From Catenaria anguillulae PL171 (Eukaryota; Blastocladiomycota; Blastocladiomycetes; Blastocladiales; Catenariaceae), in contig MCFL01000026.1 of NCBI GenBank assembly GCA_002102555.1, forward strand, positions 62,001-126,000: DNA of 64,000 bases, given 5' to 3'. The translations under genes and the position numbers were made by a program. The stretch's first letter is position 1. Each line of letters opens with the position of its first letter. The notes under the pieces are model-generated. The model saw only the letters and a program-made list of their open reading frames with translations, was not told the origin of the DNA and made no database searches. Positions 36,825 to 49,168 of the stretch are shown one piece after another.

Positions 36825-38251
36825 ATGGACGACTCTACGACACGCACAGTAACTGCCACGACGGCGCCTTCCATCTCTACGATTGAAAAAGCGGCGTCCG
36901 TCTCTTCGAGCACTCGTCAATCATCTACCGCCGCCGTCCTGCGTGCCGCTTGGCTCGGTATCGGTTTTCTCTTGGTCATCACAGCCTTGTACGTCTCATT
37001 TTACATGACCCTGGAACGATCGGGCGCCAACGGGCTACTTGGTTTGTCACTAGTAATGGCGTCCAAGGATTCGTCACGACGCTGTATCCCAAGCAAGGTT
37101 TCAATTCCCTTGCTCTGCTCTATCTTTGCTTCCTCATTTCGTCGATTGGCGCGCCGTTCCTGACGCACCGTGTCAACCTCGGCCTCATCTTCCTCGTTTC
37201 CGCCGCTCAATATGCTCTCTTCATCCTGGGCTTGCTTTGGGGCGAAGTGGCGCTCTTCATCTTCTCTGCCCTCGTCGGTCTCGCCGCCGGTGCACTTTGG
37301 GTCCATCAAGGCTACTACATCACGGTGCTCAGCAGCAACTTTGGTGTCCCTGTGGGCAAACTCACGAGCGTGTTCTTGACCGTGTTTACTGCCAACATGA
37401 TTGCCGGACAAATCATTTCGCTGTGCCTCTTGTCCAATGGCGTGCCCATGTCGCTGTTGCTTTACGTCATGGCGGCCGTCGCTGGCGTAGGCGCTGTGGT
37501 CTTGTTCTTCTTGCCGCGCCCCATTCCGCCGTCGTCGGTGATTCCGTCGCCCGCTGCGGCAGACCAACAGCAACAAGCAGCTTCCAACAATCTCTCCTTG
37601 TCCAAGCAACTGGCGGCCATGAAGAGGCTCGCATTACGTCGCCCACTTGCCGATGCCATTCCGCTCATTCTCTGGAACGGGTCGCTTGGCACGTTTGCAT
37701 TTGGCAACTTTGGCACTTTTCTCCCGAAATCGTCTCCCGCCACACTGCTGCCCTCAATGTTCCTTACTTATGGAATTCTCGGCACTTGTCTCGCTCCGGT
37801 ATGGGGCCGTCTCTACGACCGCCGCGGTGCGACTCCGCTCGTCATTGGTATTGCCATCCTGGCGGTGCTCACGTACGGATTGACCTACTGGTGCATCCTG
37901 AAAACGGATGTTTCGCATGCCATCTGGATCGCGGCCATGGGCTGCCTGGGCGCGCTTGACAATGCGACCAACTCGCTCATCAACATGTCGCTTGCAAAGT
38001 GGTTCCCAAGCGGATCGGACGTGTCTCCCGCATTTGGCGTCTATCGCACTGTGTTTTGCATTGGCTTCATTGTGTTGGCGCTCGTGAGTAACTTTGGCGC
38101 ATGGCAGATCATTCTTGGGTTGTCGCATGTGCTCATGGTTGTGACGCTCGTGGTGTTTGTGATTCGCATTCGCAGCGGCAGGGAGGAGGTTCCAGTGCAT
38201 GGGGTCGCGGATGCGGCGGGGGTAAGCAAGTTAGCTGCGGCGTCCGAGTAA
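36825..38251 (+). CDS. UNC93-like MFS membrane protein, array copy 2
   Basis: Two exons, 36825-36988 and 37054-38251 (65-bp intron splitting a Phe codon, tt|t), give 453 residues. The single intron is at the same codon and phase as the first intron of copies 1 and 3 (ITA|F/Y-N). Conserved text includes FVTTLYPKQGFNSLALLY, GLLWGEVALF, TFAFGNFGTFLP and WGRLYDRRG, then LGALDNATNSL and FPSGSDVSPAFGVYR. It lacks the three later introns of copy 1; the corresponding junctions (HQ-GYY, AKW-FPSG, YRT-VFC) are seamless. A Gln/Ala-rich cytosolic loop lies near the middle. About 12 hydrophobic helices are expected. Confidence 0.88.
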
Positions 38252-39227
38252 ATAGTTTGGCTGTTTTTCTATGGAACTGTTTATGTTTGCGACCAAGATA
38301 ACACAGATGATATACATACACATAACGGTTTGCAACAATCGAACGGCACCTCAACGCAGCTCCAGGACGTGCTTCGGACACAACAGTGTGGATCGGCAAG
38401 GGCAGTCCGGTCCGCCGATCTCACCATACGCACTTGACGAAAGCTCCAGGTGGCCACATAGCCCATGCAGCCTCTCCAAGCAAGCTTGAGTGGGAGACTC
38501 TGATGAGGAGTAGAACATCGGCGTTGTCTCGTGGATGTTTCTTCATCTCTCGTTTCGCCGTTGGTCGTGTGTTTTCCGTTTCTTTACACATGCTTTCCGA
38601 TTTCTTTGCAATACGTCCTCATTCTGATTGCATTACCCACCAAAACACGCATCAAGGTCTCTTACGGGCACGTTGAACCTACATCGGTGCGAGGGCCGCC
38701 GCCGTTCGGCCGTGCCGCCGTCGACACATGCACATAGGCTCAACATGTGCATGTTTTCGTCCCACAGGGCCCTGCTTCGGAGAGAGGCGTCGCCTCGCCT
38801 GTGTTGGCCCGTGGGTGAGGCCGCGCTCAGCCGTGTTTCAGATCACGGCTCCTTGTCTTGTTTCGTTCAAGCCTTGGATTGCATCCAAATGGTCTATCTT
38901 TATGACATGCAAATGCCTCGTGTACGTGTCTTTGCGATTGTCGGAGTCATTGACACAACGTGAATGTAAAAGAGGGTGAATGGGCCATAAATACATGCAC
39001 CCCCCCCCCTCGCGGCCCATCGCCTCCATCGCCCGCACTCTCGCCCGCCTCCTTGTGAACCCCGCTCCATGTTACTATCTCGGCCGTGCAAAGACCATCA
39101 CACATGCAGTAGATTGATTGCTGGACCCACCCAATAACCTCGAGCGCCCACGCCCCCACGGTCCACCCCCGCCAAACGCCCAGCCGCTTCGATTCGAAAC
39201 CCAATCCCCGCAACACCCACATCAACC
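38252..39227. other. Spacer between UNC93-like copies 2 and 3
   Basis: 976 bp with no gene recognised. It holds a ten-base poly-C run at 39000-39009, about 220 bp before the copy 3 start. Homopolymers of this length are prone to indel errors. Confidence 0.5.
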
Positions 39228-40620
39228 ATGACTGCTTCAACGGCAGTACCTGACGAAATGCTCGCTGACAGCGCCAGGCCGGCAAATTCGCGGGGTGCCA
39301 TGCTTCGTGCCGGTTGGCTCGGCGTGGGAATGCTTCTCGTTATCACTGCCTAGTACGATCACGATTCCCATTTACCCAAGGCCCGTTTCGCCTACAACAG
39401 ACTCATGTCCAAACGTGTTCCTAAATCTGTCCGCCTTTTGCAGCAACACTGCCCAGCCCTACATCACGACGCTCTACCCAGACCACGGATTTTACAGTCT
39501 CGCCCTCGTCTACGGCGTCTACATCTTTACTTCGATTGGTGCTCCCTACCTGACGGAGACGTTCAGTGCAAGCTCGATCCTGTTTGCCGCAGGAGCCTTT
39601 CACGGTCTCTTCATTGTCGGTCTTCTCTGGGGCACAGCCTCGCTCTTTGCATTTGCCGCCCTCGTCGGCGTAGGCAACGGCATGCTGTGGATCTGCCAGG
39701 GCCATTACATCACCACATGCAGCACATCATTTGGCGTACCCATTGGCCGCCTTTCGTCTGCCCTTTTCACCCTCTTGTCGCTCAACATGATCATTGGCAA
39801 CATCGCCATGGCGTGGCTGCTTGAGCAGGGCGTCGACATTTCCACCATGTTGTACATTCTCGGCGGTGTGGCCGCCGTCGGCAGCGCCTTGCTCTTGTTC
39901 CTGCCCAAGCCTTACGCGGCCGACTCGACGCCAATTGTGTCCGCGCCTCTGCTCTCGCTCCCAGACCAGCTGCGCGCCATGGCCCGCGTGGGACTCCGTC
40001 GCCCGCTTCTCGACGTTGTTCCGCTCATTGCCTTTCACGGATCCTTGTTCACATTTGCATTTGCCAACTTTCCGCTCTTCATGCCCGCCGACAGGCCCAA
40101 GTGGCTCCAACCAGCGGCATACTTAGGTTTTGGTGTGGCCGGAACTATTCTTATGCCCATTTGGGGCCGGCTGTTTGACCATCGCGGCGCCCCACCGCTT
40201 GTTGCGGGCCTGCTTGGCATCGGCATCCTGACGTACGCGCTGTCGTACTGGTGTATTCTGGGCGGCTCCAGCGTGCCCCGGTTTGCGTGGATTGCGGCCA
40301 TGTCGAGCGTGGGTGCGCTCGATTCCGTTTGCATGTCCTTGACAAACATGAGCATTTCGTCCGATTTCACCAGTGGGCCGGATGTGTCTGTTGCATTTGC
40401 CGTGTATCGGTTGGTGTTTGGACTCGGGTTCATTTCGTTGGCGCTCGTGAGTAACCTCGGGTTGTGGCAAGTGGTGCTTGGCCTTGGGCATGTGTTTTTG
40501 TTGACGGCCGTGGGAGCATTTGTTTTGCGGATCCGCCGAGGGCATGGTAAGGTTCCTCGGATTGAAGCCGAGGTGCTGTTGGAGGAAGATGACAAGACGG
40601 TTGTGCAACGTGGTGATTGA
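39228..40620 (+). CDS. UNC93-like MFS membrane protein, array copy 3
   Basis: Two exons, 39228-39352 and 39444-40620 (91-bp intron, ta|c splitting a Tyr codon at the conserved position), give 433 residues. Recognisable text: ITA(Y)NTAQPYITTLYPDHGF, ICQGHYITTCSTSFGVP, SLFTFAFANFPLFMP and WGRLFDHRG. The N-terminal cytosolic part is shorter than in copies 1 and 2. Only the first intron is kept, as in copy 2. All three copies are on one strand within 6 kb, so they arose by local duplication; whether they transport different substrates cannot be told. Confidence 0.88.
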
Positions 40621-40757
40621 CCATGACTTTTCGACTGATTGTGCCCTACAGCTGTTTCCATTTTGTTTTGTTTTCGTGTTTTGTTTGAAACCCTCACTCA
40701 CATTTCTGGGCGTGACCAACAATGAAATTGTAATGCTCACATGCATAGACAATTTTT

Positions 40758-42851
40758 TTACAAGACTTGATCGGCCGTGACACTTGCGAGCAATTCCATC
40801 CCTTGATTGCGTCTCAACCACTCCCTTGCCTTGGCTGTTGGAAGCAGCAAGTGAATATGTACCCACGACCTTCGTAGACCGTGCAAAGAAGAAAACGTAC
40901 GTGAAGCGCTACACAGCCTCGCCAACGCAACCGCCAAGTTCTCCCTGACATTCTTTGCCTGCTTGCTCGTCCCCGCCGCCGCCGCCCGCTCCTGCAACAT
41001 GGGCAGCAATACCTTCGTCGCCACCTCCATGTCCTTTTCTGCCCACTGCCCCCTTTGTACCGCGCGAGCAATCAGCAGCGCCGCGTTTCCCACAATCACA
41101 TCGTCACTGGTATCCACCTGCTTGGCAAACACAGCAGCCAGCACACGCGTTGGATCAACCGACTCGGCCTCCAGGGCTGCCACGGTCCATGCGCGCAGCG
41201 TGTCGGTGGATGCGAGGACCATGTCGGGCGAGACATTGGCAATGAGTTGAGACACGGTCAATATCAGTGAGGGAACACGAGTCAGTCGCGACCACAAGCG
41301 AAGAGTTCCGTGTTGCTTGAGAAATTCGGTCAAGCGAGACACGTTGATGCGGTTGGCACCCAATGTCGGTGGATCGTCTGTGGGACGGATCGTGAGCAGG
41401 TTGGTGGCGATGGTGACAATGTGGTCCCGAGATACAGCTGGGCAAGCAATGAGTGCGTCCATGAGCGACCAAGGGGTGTGATTGCTTGGGTGAATGTGGA
41501 GTGAGGACGTGTGAATCATTTGGACAAGGGATGGAATCGAGTGCCGCGGAGACTGGCGGATGTGGGTCGCGGCCGCAAGGTACCACTCGTCGGCATTGAC
41601 ATACGCAAGGACAAAGACAAACGACGAAAAGACGGTTGATGTGATGAAAGTGGAGATGGCGGGGTCAGAGCCAAAATGCATCCACAACTGCTGGATCCAT
41701 TGAGCGAGTAACGCGGGAGCGAGCTTGCTGAGAGTGGGACCAGTGACGGGCTCGTGGACGACGAGGCGAAGCAGATCAACCAGAATACAATGTAATGATA
41801 GCAGCTGGGCTTGGTTCTTGTGATGGTCCACCTTCATGGCGCCAGACAAGCCGTGGTCAATCAACCACATGAGAATCGGTGCGACCCCTTGCGCCCCAAG
41901 TGCACGCAATACCTTACCCGCTGACTCGAGCTTGACGCCCTCACCGAAATCCACCAAACCAAGCTTTTTCCACCCACAACTCTCGTCCTTGACAACTCGT
42001 ACAAGATCCAATTCGCCTGGTCGCTCAGCAACAGCCTTCCGCAACTCGGCCTGAGCATGTATCCATGCCTTCCCATCATACATTGTCAGCAGCGCGGCGC
42101 ACTTGCGCCAGAGCGCCTTGACGTGCAGCGGATCCTTGGAAAGAACAATGTCGGCATGCGTTACAACGAAATCGGGTTGGTCGAGCTTGAGGTACACGAG
42201 AGTAAGATTGGCGTGCGCACGCAGCGCATCGTCCGTGAGCGAGTCTTGCGCGTCAATCACTTGGACGTACAAGTCGCGGGCTCCGGGCCAATCGCAACGC
42301 GACACGGCGGATTTGGCCTTGTCGAGCAGTTGCGCAGCTGATACCGTCTTGGGAACCGCCGGAACTGTTGATATTGCCTCGATTCTGCCATTCGGTTCTG
42401 GCATGATGGCCGGAGAGCAGGCCGGCTTCCCGTCAACCTCATCATCATGGCTCGCAATAGTTTCGAACCGGGAGTAGTCGATACCACGATGCGGCCTTGT
42501 CACCTTGGGCTTTTGCTTTTCTTGAACAGCCTGGTGAGTCTCGCTGTTTTTCAGCTGGGACTCTGGTGCTGGTGCGGCGGCATCAGCGGAACTGGTCGTG
42601 GCCGGCGGTTTTTTTAGAATGGTGGGAAGCTCAAGGTCCTTGTCGAGCTCTGGATCATCGAGATTACCGTGAAGAATCGTGTCCATGCGTCGAGCTATTA
42701 AGATCCGCATTCCGTTAGTTTGCTAGAACCCGTGGCCGTAATGGAGCGAAATGCACATACCGAAGTCGTCCACAAACGACTCAAACTCGCCGAGCTCCGT
42801 TTCAGACACGGGCATTGGGAGGTTAAAATTGTCAATGTTGAAGTTCTCCAT
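40758..42851 (-). CDS. TPR/armadillo-type protein resembling TTC12 (dynein-arm assembly)
   Basis: Exon 1 is 42851-42761 (30 codons plus one base), intron 42695-42760, then exon 2 to 40758; 675 residues. A further in-phase 66-bp intron at 40835-40900 (gtacgt...caacag) is likely and would remove 22 residues. The N-terminus is short acidic helices (ELGEFESFVDDF then RRMDTILHG); residues ~150-280 look like three TPR units (AKSAVSRCDWPGARDLY, ANLTLVYLKLDQPDF, KALWRKCAALL). The remainder is all-helical with ARM-like repeats ending EWLRRNQGMELL. This order and length match TTC12, a cytoplasmic factor for ciliary dynein arms; CFAP300 lies 18 kb away. UNC-45-type myosin chaperones are an alternative, but the canonical UCS signature was not seen. 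Confidence 0.5.
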
Positions 42852-43674
42852 GCTTTTCTTCGTGTTCATTTGACCTTATACCCTATACATACTGCGCACA
42901 TGGGCTCTCAGCGTTTATGCACGGTAGGGTCGGCCGACGTCACAACCAGAGCTAGCCGTTGGCAAGTCGTGCGACGAGTTGTGGGAAAGGTCGAGCTGAC
43001 GGCGCTCCGATCTGACGCGAGATCAGACGTGACCCGATCACAACTGACAATCGCGAAACATAACTCAGGGCGAGGCCAAGCTTACGCAAGTCTACAACCA
43101 ATTTGAAAGTATTTCAGACTTCTTGGCACAACATATCCAAGTTTGGGCCGTTTTTATCAGGTGGAGAGAAGTGCGCTACGCGAAATCTGGAGGTGTGAAG
43201 GCTTGGGTGCCGAGACAAGACGCCGACAGCGGACACTCACGCGCGAAACGTGATTTCCAACAAAAAAAAGACCCAATTTCCTTGGAAAGAGCTCTGCGAC
43301 GTTCAGTGAAATGGCCTCCAATCCGACTGGTCAGAAAACATGACGCCTGTACCAATGGCAATGAAGCACTGGTTTGCACAATCCTGGTCCTCCTCGGATT
43401 GCTCGCCATTGCCGACTTGAACCGTGTTCGACTTGGGGAGTCTGGATAGCATTGCCTGGACAAGACGTGGCAATGCACTGTTGGACTTAGAAGGATATGG
43501 ACTGTAGGGTCATTCAGCACGGGTAGTATATACTATACGACCCAGTATCATCTGGAGAGCCATTCCCAGTGTGGAGACGGCCCCATGGGTCACTCAATCT
43601 GAACATGAAACAACAGCACAACAACACAACAAGCGGGCCTACGTGCTTACCAGCCACAACTCGAACAAGCACTT
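42852..43674. other. No gene seen
   Basis: 823 bp upstream of the TTC12-like gene and downstream of the broken gene that follows. Only shadow frames are present. Confidence 0.5.
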
Positions 43675-45154
43675 TTATACTGCCCTGTTGTCCCTCTTGT
43701 GTCTTGTGCCGATAGGGTCCCAAAAACGGACCAACGATTTCGCTCGGTCAACACTCAACAGGACGTGGTGGGTGTGGACTTCGCCTCGCTGGATTCCGTT
43801 GCTGGTTTCCACGTGCAAAAGAAAAATGTAACGCTCGACATCCTTCTTGAGAAAGTCCACCACGGCGGTGCTTGCAGCAGCCCATTCCGTGATCGTCGTG
43901 GCATGCTTTTTTGTGGCCGCTTGAGACCCAACCAACAAGTTGTGGGTGAATTCACACCTTAAGGCGGGACATGATTCGACTTGCGGACCGCGTGTGACGC
44001 TGAGAGCGAAAACGGGCCTGAGCCGTGGTGACGGAGCAACTGTTCTTGAAAGACTAGATCCTCGACGTGTTGGACTATGCTGATTGCCGACCGACGCAAC
44101 AGCTTGTGTGGCCAAAATCTAGGCAACCCATCACGACACTCGTAAATGACCGTGCCCGAACCTCGTTTCGGGTGAATAACCCCCACTTTTTGGGTTTGAC
44201 GCGGACTGTCATGTCAGTAAAAACGTCACGTACTGAAAACGACCACCCATCACCCCCGACCAAATCTTTCATCTTCTCAAGCACTGCTCTTGTGTCTGTT
44301 CCATCGGCGTAGGTGAAGCCGAGAGACGGTCGCTCCTGCGCGCGGAACACCTCGGCTTTACTGGCCCATGCGCAGAAAATGTCGTCCACCATTGCGGCCT
44401 TGACAAAACGGATATACTCGTACTCTTCGAGCGAGTCCTTGACGTCCGTCCACACACGAGCCATCTTTTGCTGGGTCGGTATCGGCCATGTTGCAACAAA
44501 CCACCCTTCTGGCTCGTTGCCGCCCAAACATTGTCGCCGTTCGACCGCGGCCGCAAGAGTGGGCCAAATGCATTGCTCGACCAGCTTTGCAGTGGCCGCG
44601 GGTGTGATGTTGAACTTGCGGTCCGCCAGTTCGTCGACGAGATACAGCGAAAGGAACCAAAAGAGTTTGACGGGCAGGGGGCGGGACAGGTCGCACATCT
44701 TTTCCGTCAATGTGCACCCAGTCGAACACAAGCCAGTGCTTTTGCTCCGGTTGCGGATGTTGTGGAACGGATAGCGTAGGATTTTGGTGGTTGGAAGACG
44801 AGCCATGGCTACACGCACTGTCTCGGGAACGTTGTCTATTGGCGTATGGACCAAGTGTTCCGCCAAGGATATAGTGTCGGGGACCACGTTGCTGATGCAG
44901 GCGGCGAGATGCGGTTTCGGGAAACCACCCATTTGGCAATGGCAGCGTTGGACAGTACATTGGGCCCCGCAGCGCTCGTCTTTGCAAGGTCGTTGTCAAA
45001 CTGGAACGACGGCAGATGCTCAGCCAGACCCACAGCAGCACCTATGGGCAGGTACGTGAATCAAGACGCGAGTGTACATGAGTGTTGGTGGTACGTACTG
45101 TGGCTTGATGACTTGAAATGGCGTCAAATTGGCGGGCCGCATCCCTGGCTGCAT
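43675..45154 (-). pseudogene. Frame-broken gene with a possible ULP/C48-like C-terminus
   Basis: Coding-like text runs leftward through several frames. It starts at ATG 45154 (MQPGMRPANLTPF), with a probable intron at about 45.1 kb. It continues through GLAEHLPSFQFDNDLAKTS and NVLSNAAIAK, then after a frame change the main 285-codon frame (44932-44075: FPKPHLAACISNVVPDT, LPVKLFWFLSLYLVDELAD, VWTDVKDSLEEYEYIRFVK). Two further frames carry IVQHVEDLVFQEQLLRHHG and then VERYIFLLHVETS and HTHHVLLSVDRAKSLVRF with WDPIG. The last part recalls the His-containing strand of Ulp1/C48 peptidases (HW-L-V-D----I--YD-L), but no catalytic Cys is evident. I do not recognise the N-terminal part. Decay or sequence indels are equally possible. 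Confidence 0.4.
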
Positions 45155-45453
45155 GGTGTCGATCGTGGATTTATTTTTCATGGGGAAGAGAAGTGGTGAC
45201 GGTGGCAAAGTGGCAATAAATGTCAGTTTGCCCATCGATCGAAGTTCAAATTGGCGCCAAATGGGAATCACTTGACGGCCGCCGATCAAACGCAGCCAAA
45301 TCGCAGCATTTGATTTTGTCCAACCATGGTCAAATTGACTACCTACCGGTACATCGGGGACATTTCGGCTCATGCATGTCAACCTTTGCGATTGGATATT
45401 GCCACCACTTTGTGCAATCAAGTGCCCCGGCCGTCTACTCTGCGATTTCTACC

Positions 45454-48400
45454 ATGTATGCTCGCTCGGGACAAGCTCCCGCCACATCCGCGCTCTCGCG
45501 CTCCAATCCAGCGCCTCCACCGATCAAAACGGACCGGCCCGTCCACATTCTCATGGACGACGAAGAGGACGTCCACCAACTCGCACTCGACGTCGAAATG
45601 GCCATGGACTCGCTCGATCAACTCATCAACGACGGCCCGCAGTACACCCATGATCCCAACGGCCACGAGCATGACCGAGGTGAAGGCGCAGACCATGATC
45701 ACCCGTTTGGGGCTTTTGCCTTCAATCCCGACGACGATGGTGTGCAGCAGGATGGTGATGAGAATGGATACGGGTATGAGAAAGGGGAAAACGAATACAA
45801 GTATCAATACCAGGACCAGTACCGGCATCAAATCGATCAAGAGCGGCCATTGTATGCGGATGTCGGCGAGCAGGCCGACGGCAGCCAAGAGCAATTAGAT
45901 TTCGACTTTGACCAGGAGCTGGCACAATTGACGAACGGAAACGACTATAACAACCCAACCCAGCACGGCTCCGAAACCGGCCATGCCCACCTTCAGTCCC
46001 TCGACCCGGGAGCAACTGGCATTGACCATGATAACCAGTCACACAACCCGAGCCTTTCATCCCCGCCATGGAACCCATACCCTTCCAGCGCTTCGACGGC
46101 CGAAAGCAAAGATCACATCTCTCACAACAATCAAGCTCCTATGGAGCACCACGAGCTTGACGTCTCTCATGACCTGTACAACGAAAGGGCTACGCATCCT
46201 GAGCCTTCCTCGCATGAACCAGCTCAGCGACCGGCTGCCACCTCGTTTCTTCGCTCATCATTCAACGTGCACGCTCAAGAACGGCCGTACGAACCATCAA
46301 CATTGGGTTACGGCAACGACAAGTCACCCCTATTTCATAGGAGCATCAATCGCCGCTCGCAATCGCATCCACCCGCCAAATCCGTCTCACCGAGCCCTTC
46401 TCAGCGACCCGCAACTCTTTCCGCACCCCAAGAAGACGAGCATGCTAACCATGACGGCCAAGAAGACGTCGAGGCCAATCTTCACGATCTGGGGCGCGAG
46501 CTCGACCGCGCCGACCTCACCTCGGGCGGATTCGACGTCATGGCCTACTTTGGACCCGATGGCGGCGCCAACACCAGTACTGTCGCTGACCATCCGCCCA
46601 CGCATGATCGAGACTTGTACGATCCCGACCAGTACCAGCCCATTGACCCCCATTTACACCCGGCCTACCTGCGCGCCAGCGCGTCTCGCCACTCTGCCTC
46701 CACCGCCCACCCTGCAGCGACGTTCCGATACTCTGGCTATGACGGGTCACGGTCGACAACCACCAAATGGGACCCGCTTGCCGCCCCGGCCTCCCTCGAT
46801 CCCACGGCTCACTTGACTGCCTCGCTCCACACTGCCGACCTCGGCTCGCCGCCCACCACTGCCGACTACGTGCCCAGAGCCTACCACAACTTGCAGCTCG
46901 AACAGCTCGCCAACGATCTCAAGGCGCAAGCACAAGAACAAGTGCGCGAGCTGACGCATGTCGAGTCGCGGTATCAAGCCAAGGTTGACCAGCTCGAGGA
47001 CCGGATCCGGTCGCTCCAGTCGGATCTCGATCGCGCGTATCACGAGCACACGTCGCTGGCCGAGATTCGGCAGACGCTCGAGGAGGAGAAGCGCGTTGAG
47101 GTGGCTGATGTGCAACGGCGGGCGTTTGAGATGTTTGAAGAACGCATGAGGAAGGTCAAGGAAGGGGTTGAGAAGGAAAAGACAAGGTGGGAAGAGGATA
47201 AGCGGCGCGAGATTGAGCAGGCGGTGGCAGAGGCCAGGAGCAGTACGGTGGTACCGATGAAAGGGGTGGGCGTTGAAGCCGAGGTTCAGTGCGTCCCCGA
47301 ATCCGAATCGATCGAAGTCTCTACGCAAACAGCCCCCTCGCCTACAACCGCCGCAGGTCACGCTGGCACATCCAACGCGTCAGCTGCCGCGGCCATTGCT
47401 GCCATCTCCCGGCACTGGCGCCAAAGCCTCTCCCCACTCCTACGCGAGCCACCCGCTGACGACCCCGGCGATGACCCGACCGTGTGGGCGGGCCTGCTGC
47501 GTGCCGAGCTCGACATGGAACGTGACGCCTTGCGGCGCATGCGTGACGAGCAGCAGCAGCACGAGCATCCGGCGTCGCGGATTGTTGAGCTGGCCGCCGA
47601 GAATCGCAGGTTGGTTAAGGAAATGGAGGCGGCGCGCAAGGTTGCTGATGAGTCGAGTCGCGAGCAACAAGAGCTGCAAGTGACAGTGGACGAGCTGAGG
47701 GCAGAGTTGGAGCGGGTCAACGAGGATCGCAACCAGGAGCACGCTGAGATTGTGGCCAAGTGGGATGAGGCACAAGTTGCACTGCGGAACGAGTGCAAGG
47801 AGGCATTGTCACAGGCCATGGCGCAGGTCGGGCTCAGCTTCCAGGAGGTCAAGGAGCGGGAAGAGAAGGCGAGGCTGCAGGTGGACAAGTTGGAAGCCGA
47901 GTTGGTTGCGGTCAAGGATCGGGCGAGGACGGCCATTAAGAAGATCAAGTCGCAGTATTTGGACATGTTGAGGAGGATGAGGGATGAAGTGGCTGCGAGT
48001 CAGGAGCAAGGTTCGTTGGTTAACGTCGTCGCTCAGATTGATTTTCTGAAAAGTCTGACATGTGATACCTGTTGACTTGAATTTCACAGATCGGATCCGA
48101 TTTGAGCAAGAATTCGACAAGCGCAAAGCCAAGTTGGAACAGCAGTACCGCGAGCGGTTCGTCCATGTCACATTGCCATTCACTCAGTCTACCTGACTGA
48201 TTCCTAATCATTGCCCTTGTTCTATGTACCAGACTCAAAGTCATGGAATCCTCGTATCACGAGCGCATCAGCGCCGTTGAAGAACGCAACAGGCAAACAA
48301 CAGCTCCTCAACCGACCTTGCCGCCAGTAATCGCTGATCTCGACGTGGACCTTGCTCAAGGAGCAGCCTCGCGACCGCCGTCCGCAGAGGCAAAACGGAA

Positions 48401-48485
48401 GCCTGTCCTGGCTCCAAGCAAGGTGCGTGCGGCGGGCAAGGAGCGCGCTGTGGTCGCCGTTGGCGGTGGGCATCCCGTGAGATGA
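45454..48485 (+). CDS. Large coiled-coil protein, function unknown
   Basis: Three exons (45454-48010, 48090-48156, 48233-48485) sum to 2877 nt, 958 residues, in phase. The N-terminal half is acidic, His/Gln/Tyr-rich and disordered, with an amphipathic start (DDEEDVHQLALDVEMAMDSL). From about residue 475 it is almost continuous coiled coil (LQLEQLANDLKAQAQEQV, QLEDRIRSLQSDLDRAY, EEKRVEVADVQRRAFEMFE), interrupted by an Ala/Ser-rich hinge near residue 640. It ends KKIKSQYLDMLRRMRDEV, then a short basic tail. The plan (disordered acidic head, long coil) resembles centrosomal/basal-body scaffold proteins, which would suit a flagellated organism, but I cannot name a family. The short middle exon (67 nt) encodes coil heptads (FEQEFDKRKAKLEQQY) without breaking register. 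Confidence 0.75.
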
Positions 48486-49168
48486 TGCAATTCATCCGAG
48501 TCGCGCGCTTCTCATCTTGGGCGGCAGGCAATCAAATCAATGGTCTGGTTGGTACAATGAAGGTCTGGGCTGTACCAAACGGTCACGGTATCGGATGATG
48601 TACTTGACATGAAATACATTTCGATCTCTTGTTCCCGGAGTGGCAGGACTTGCGTGCATGCACATACCACACACGCACTTTTTCGTCCGCCCTCAAAACA
48701 CTGAACCTGAGTGCGTGCGTGATGATCAATCTCATGTGCAACAAAACACCACGATACTATGCTCATGCATTCAGAGTGCTTCCGAGATACATACCTCATA
48801 CATAACTCTAACTCGCATGACAAACGAATTGAGACTGCAGCGCACTTCCTGCTTTGCTCCCTGGTCAGCAACGCCGACGACCAGCAGTTTAATGCAAGCT
48901 TTCGTTTCCAGGATGTGCCTGCGTCGCCATCGGAACAGCCTGTGGACAGAGGTCGCTTGGTCCTGGATGACCGCCTTCAGGTATGTCCAGAAATACAAAA
49001 GATTCACTATAGACCCGCAGCGTAGTCCAGATTTTCTATGTATCGACACATTCTTCTTCTTCGCGCACAATCCACCACTCACATCTCCCTACTTTGGTGA
49101 CCGCATCACCGCCCCTCACTCACGTTTAAACGCAGCGCACCCATTCTCCTCCATCATCCCATCCCGCC
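48486..49168. other. No confident gene
   Basis: 683 bp with short frames only, between the coiled-coil gene and a possible small secreted protein. Confidence 0.5.

Noticed and set aside
38998-39010. Poly-C run as a functional element
   Set aside because: A simple homopolymer in a spacer; nothing around it suggests structure, and such runs are often length-unstable or misread.
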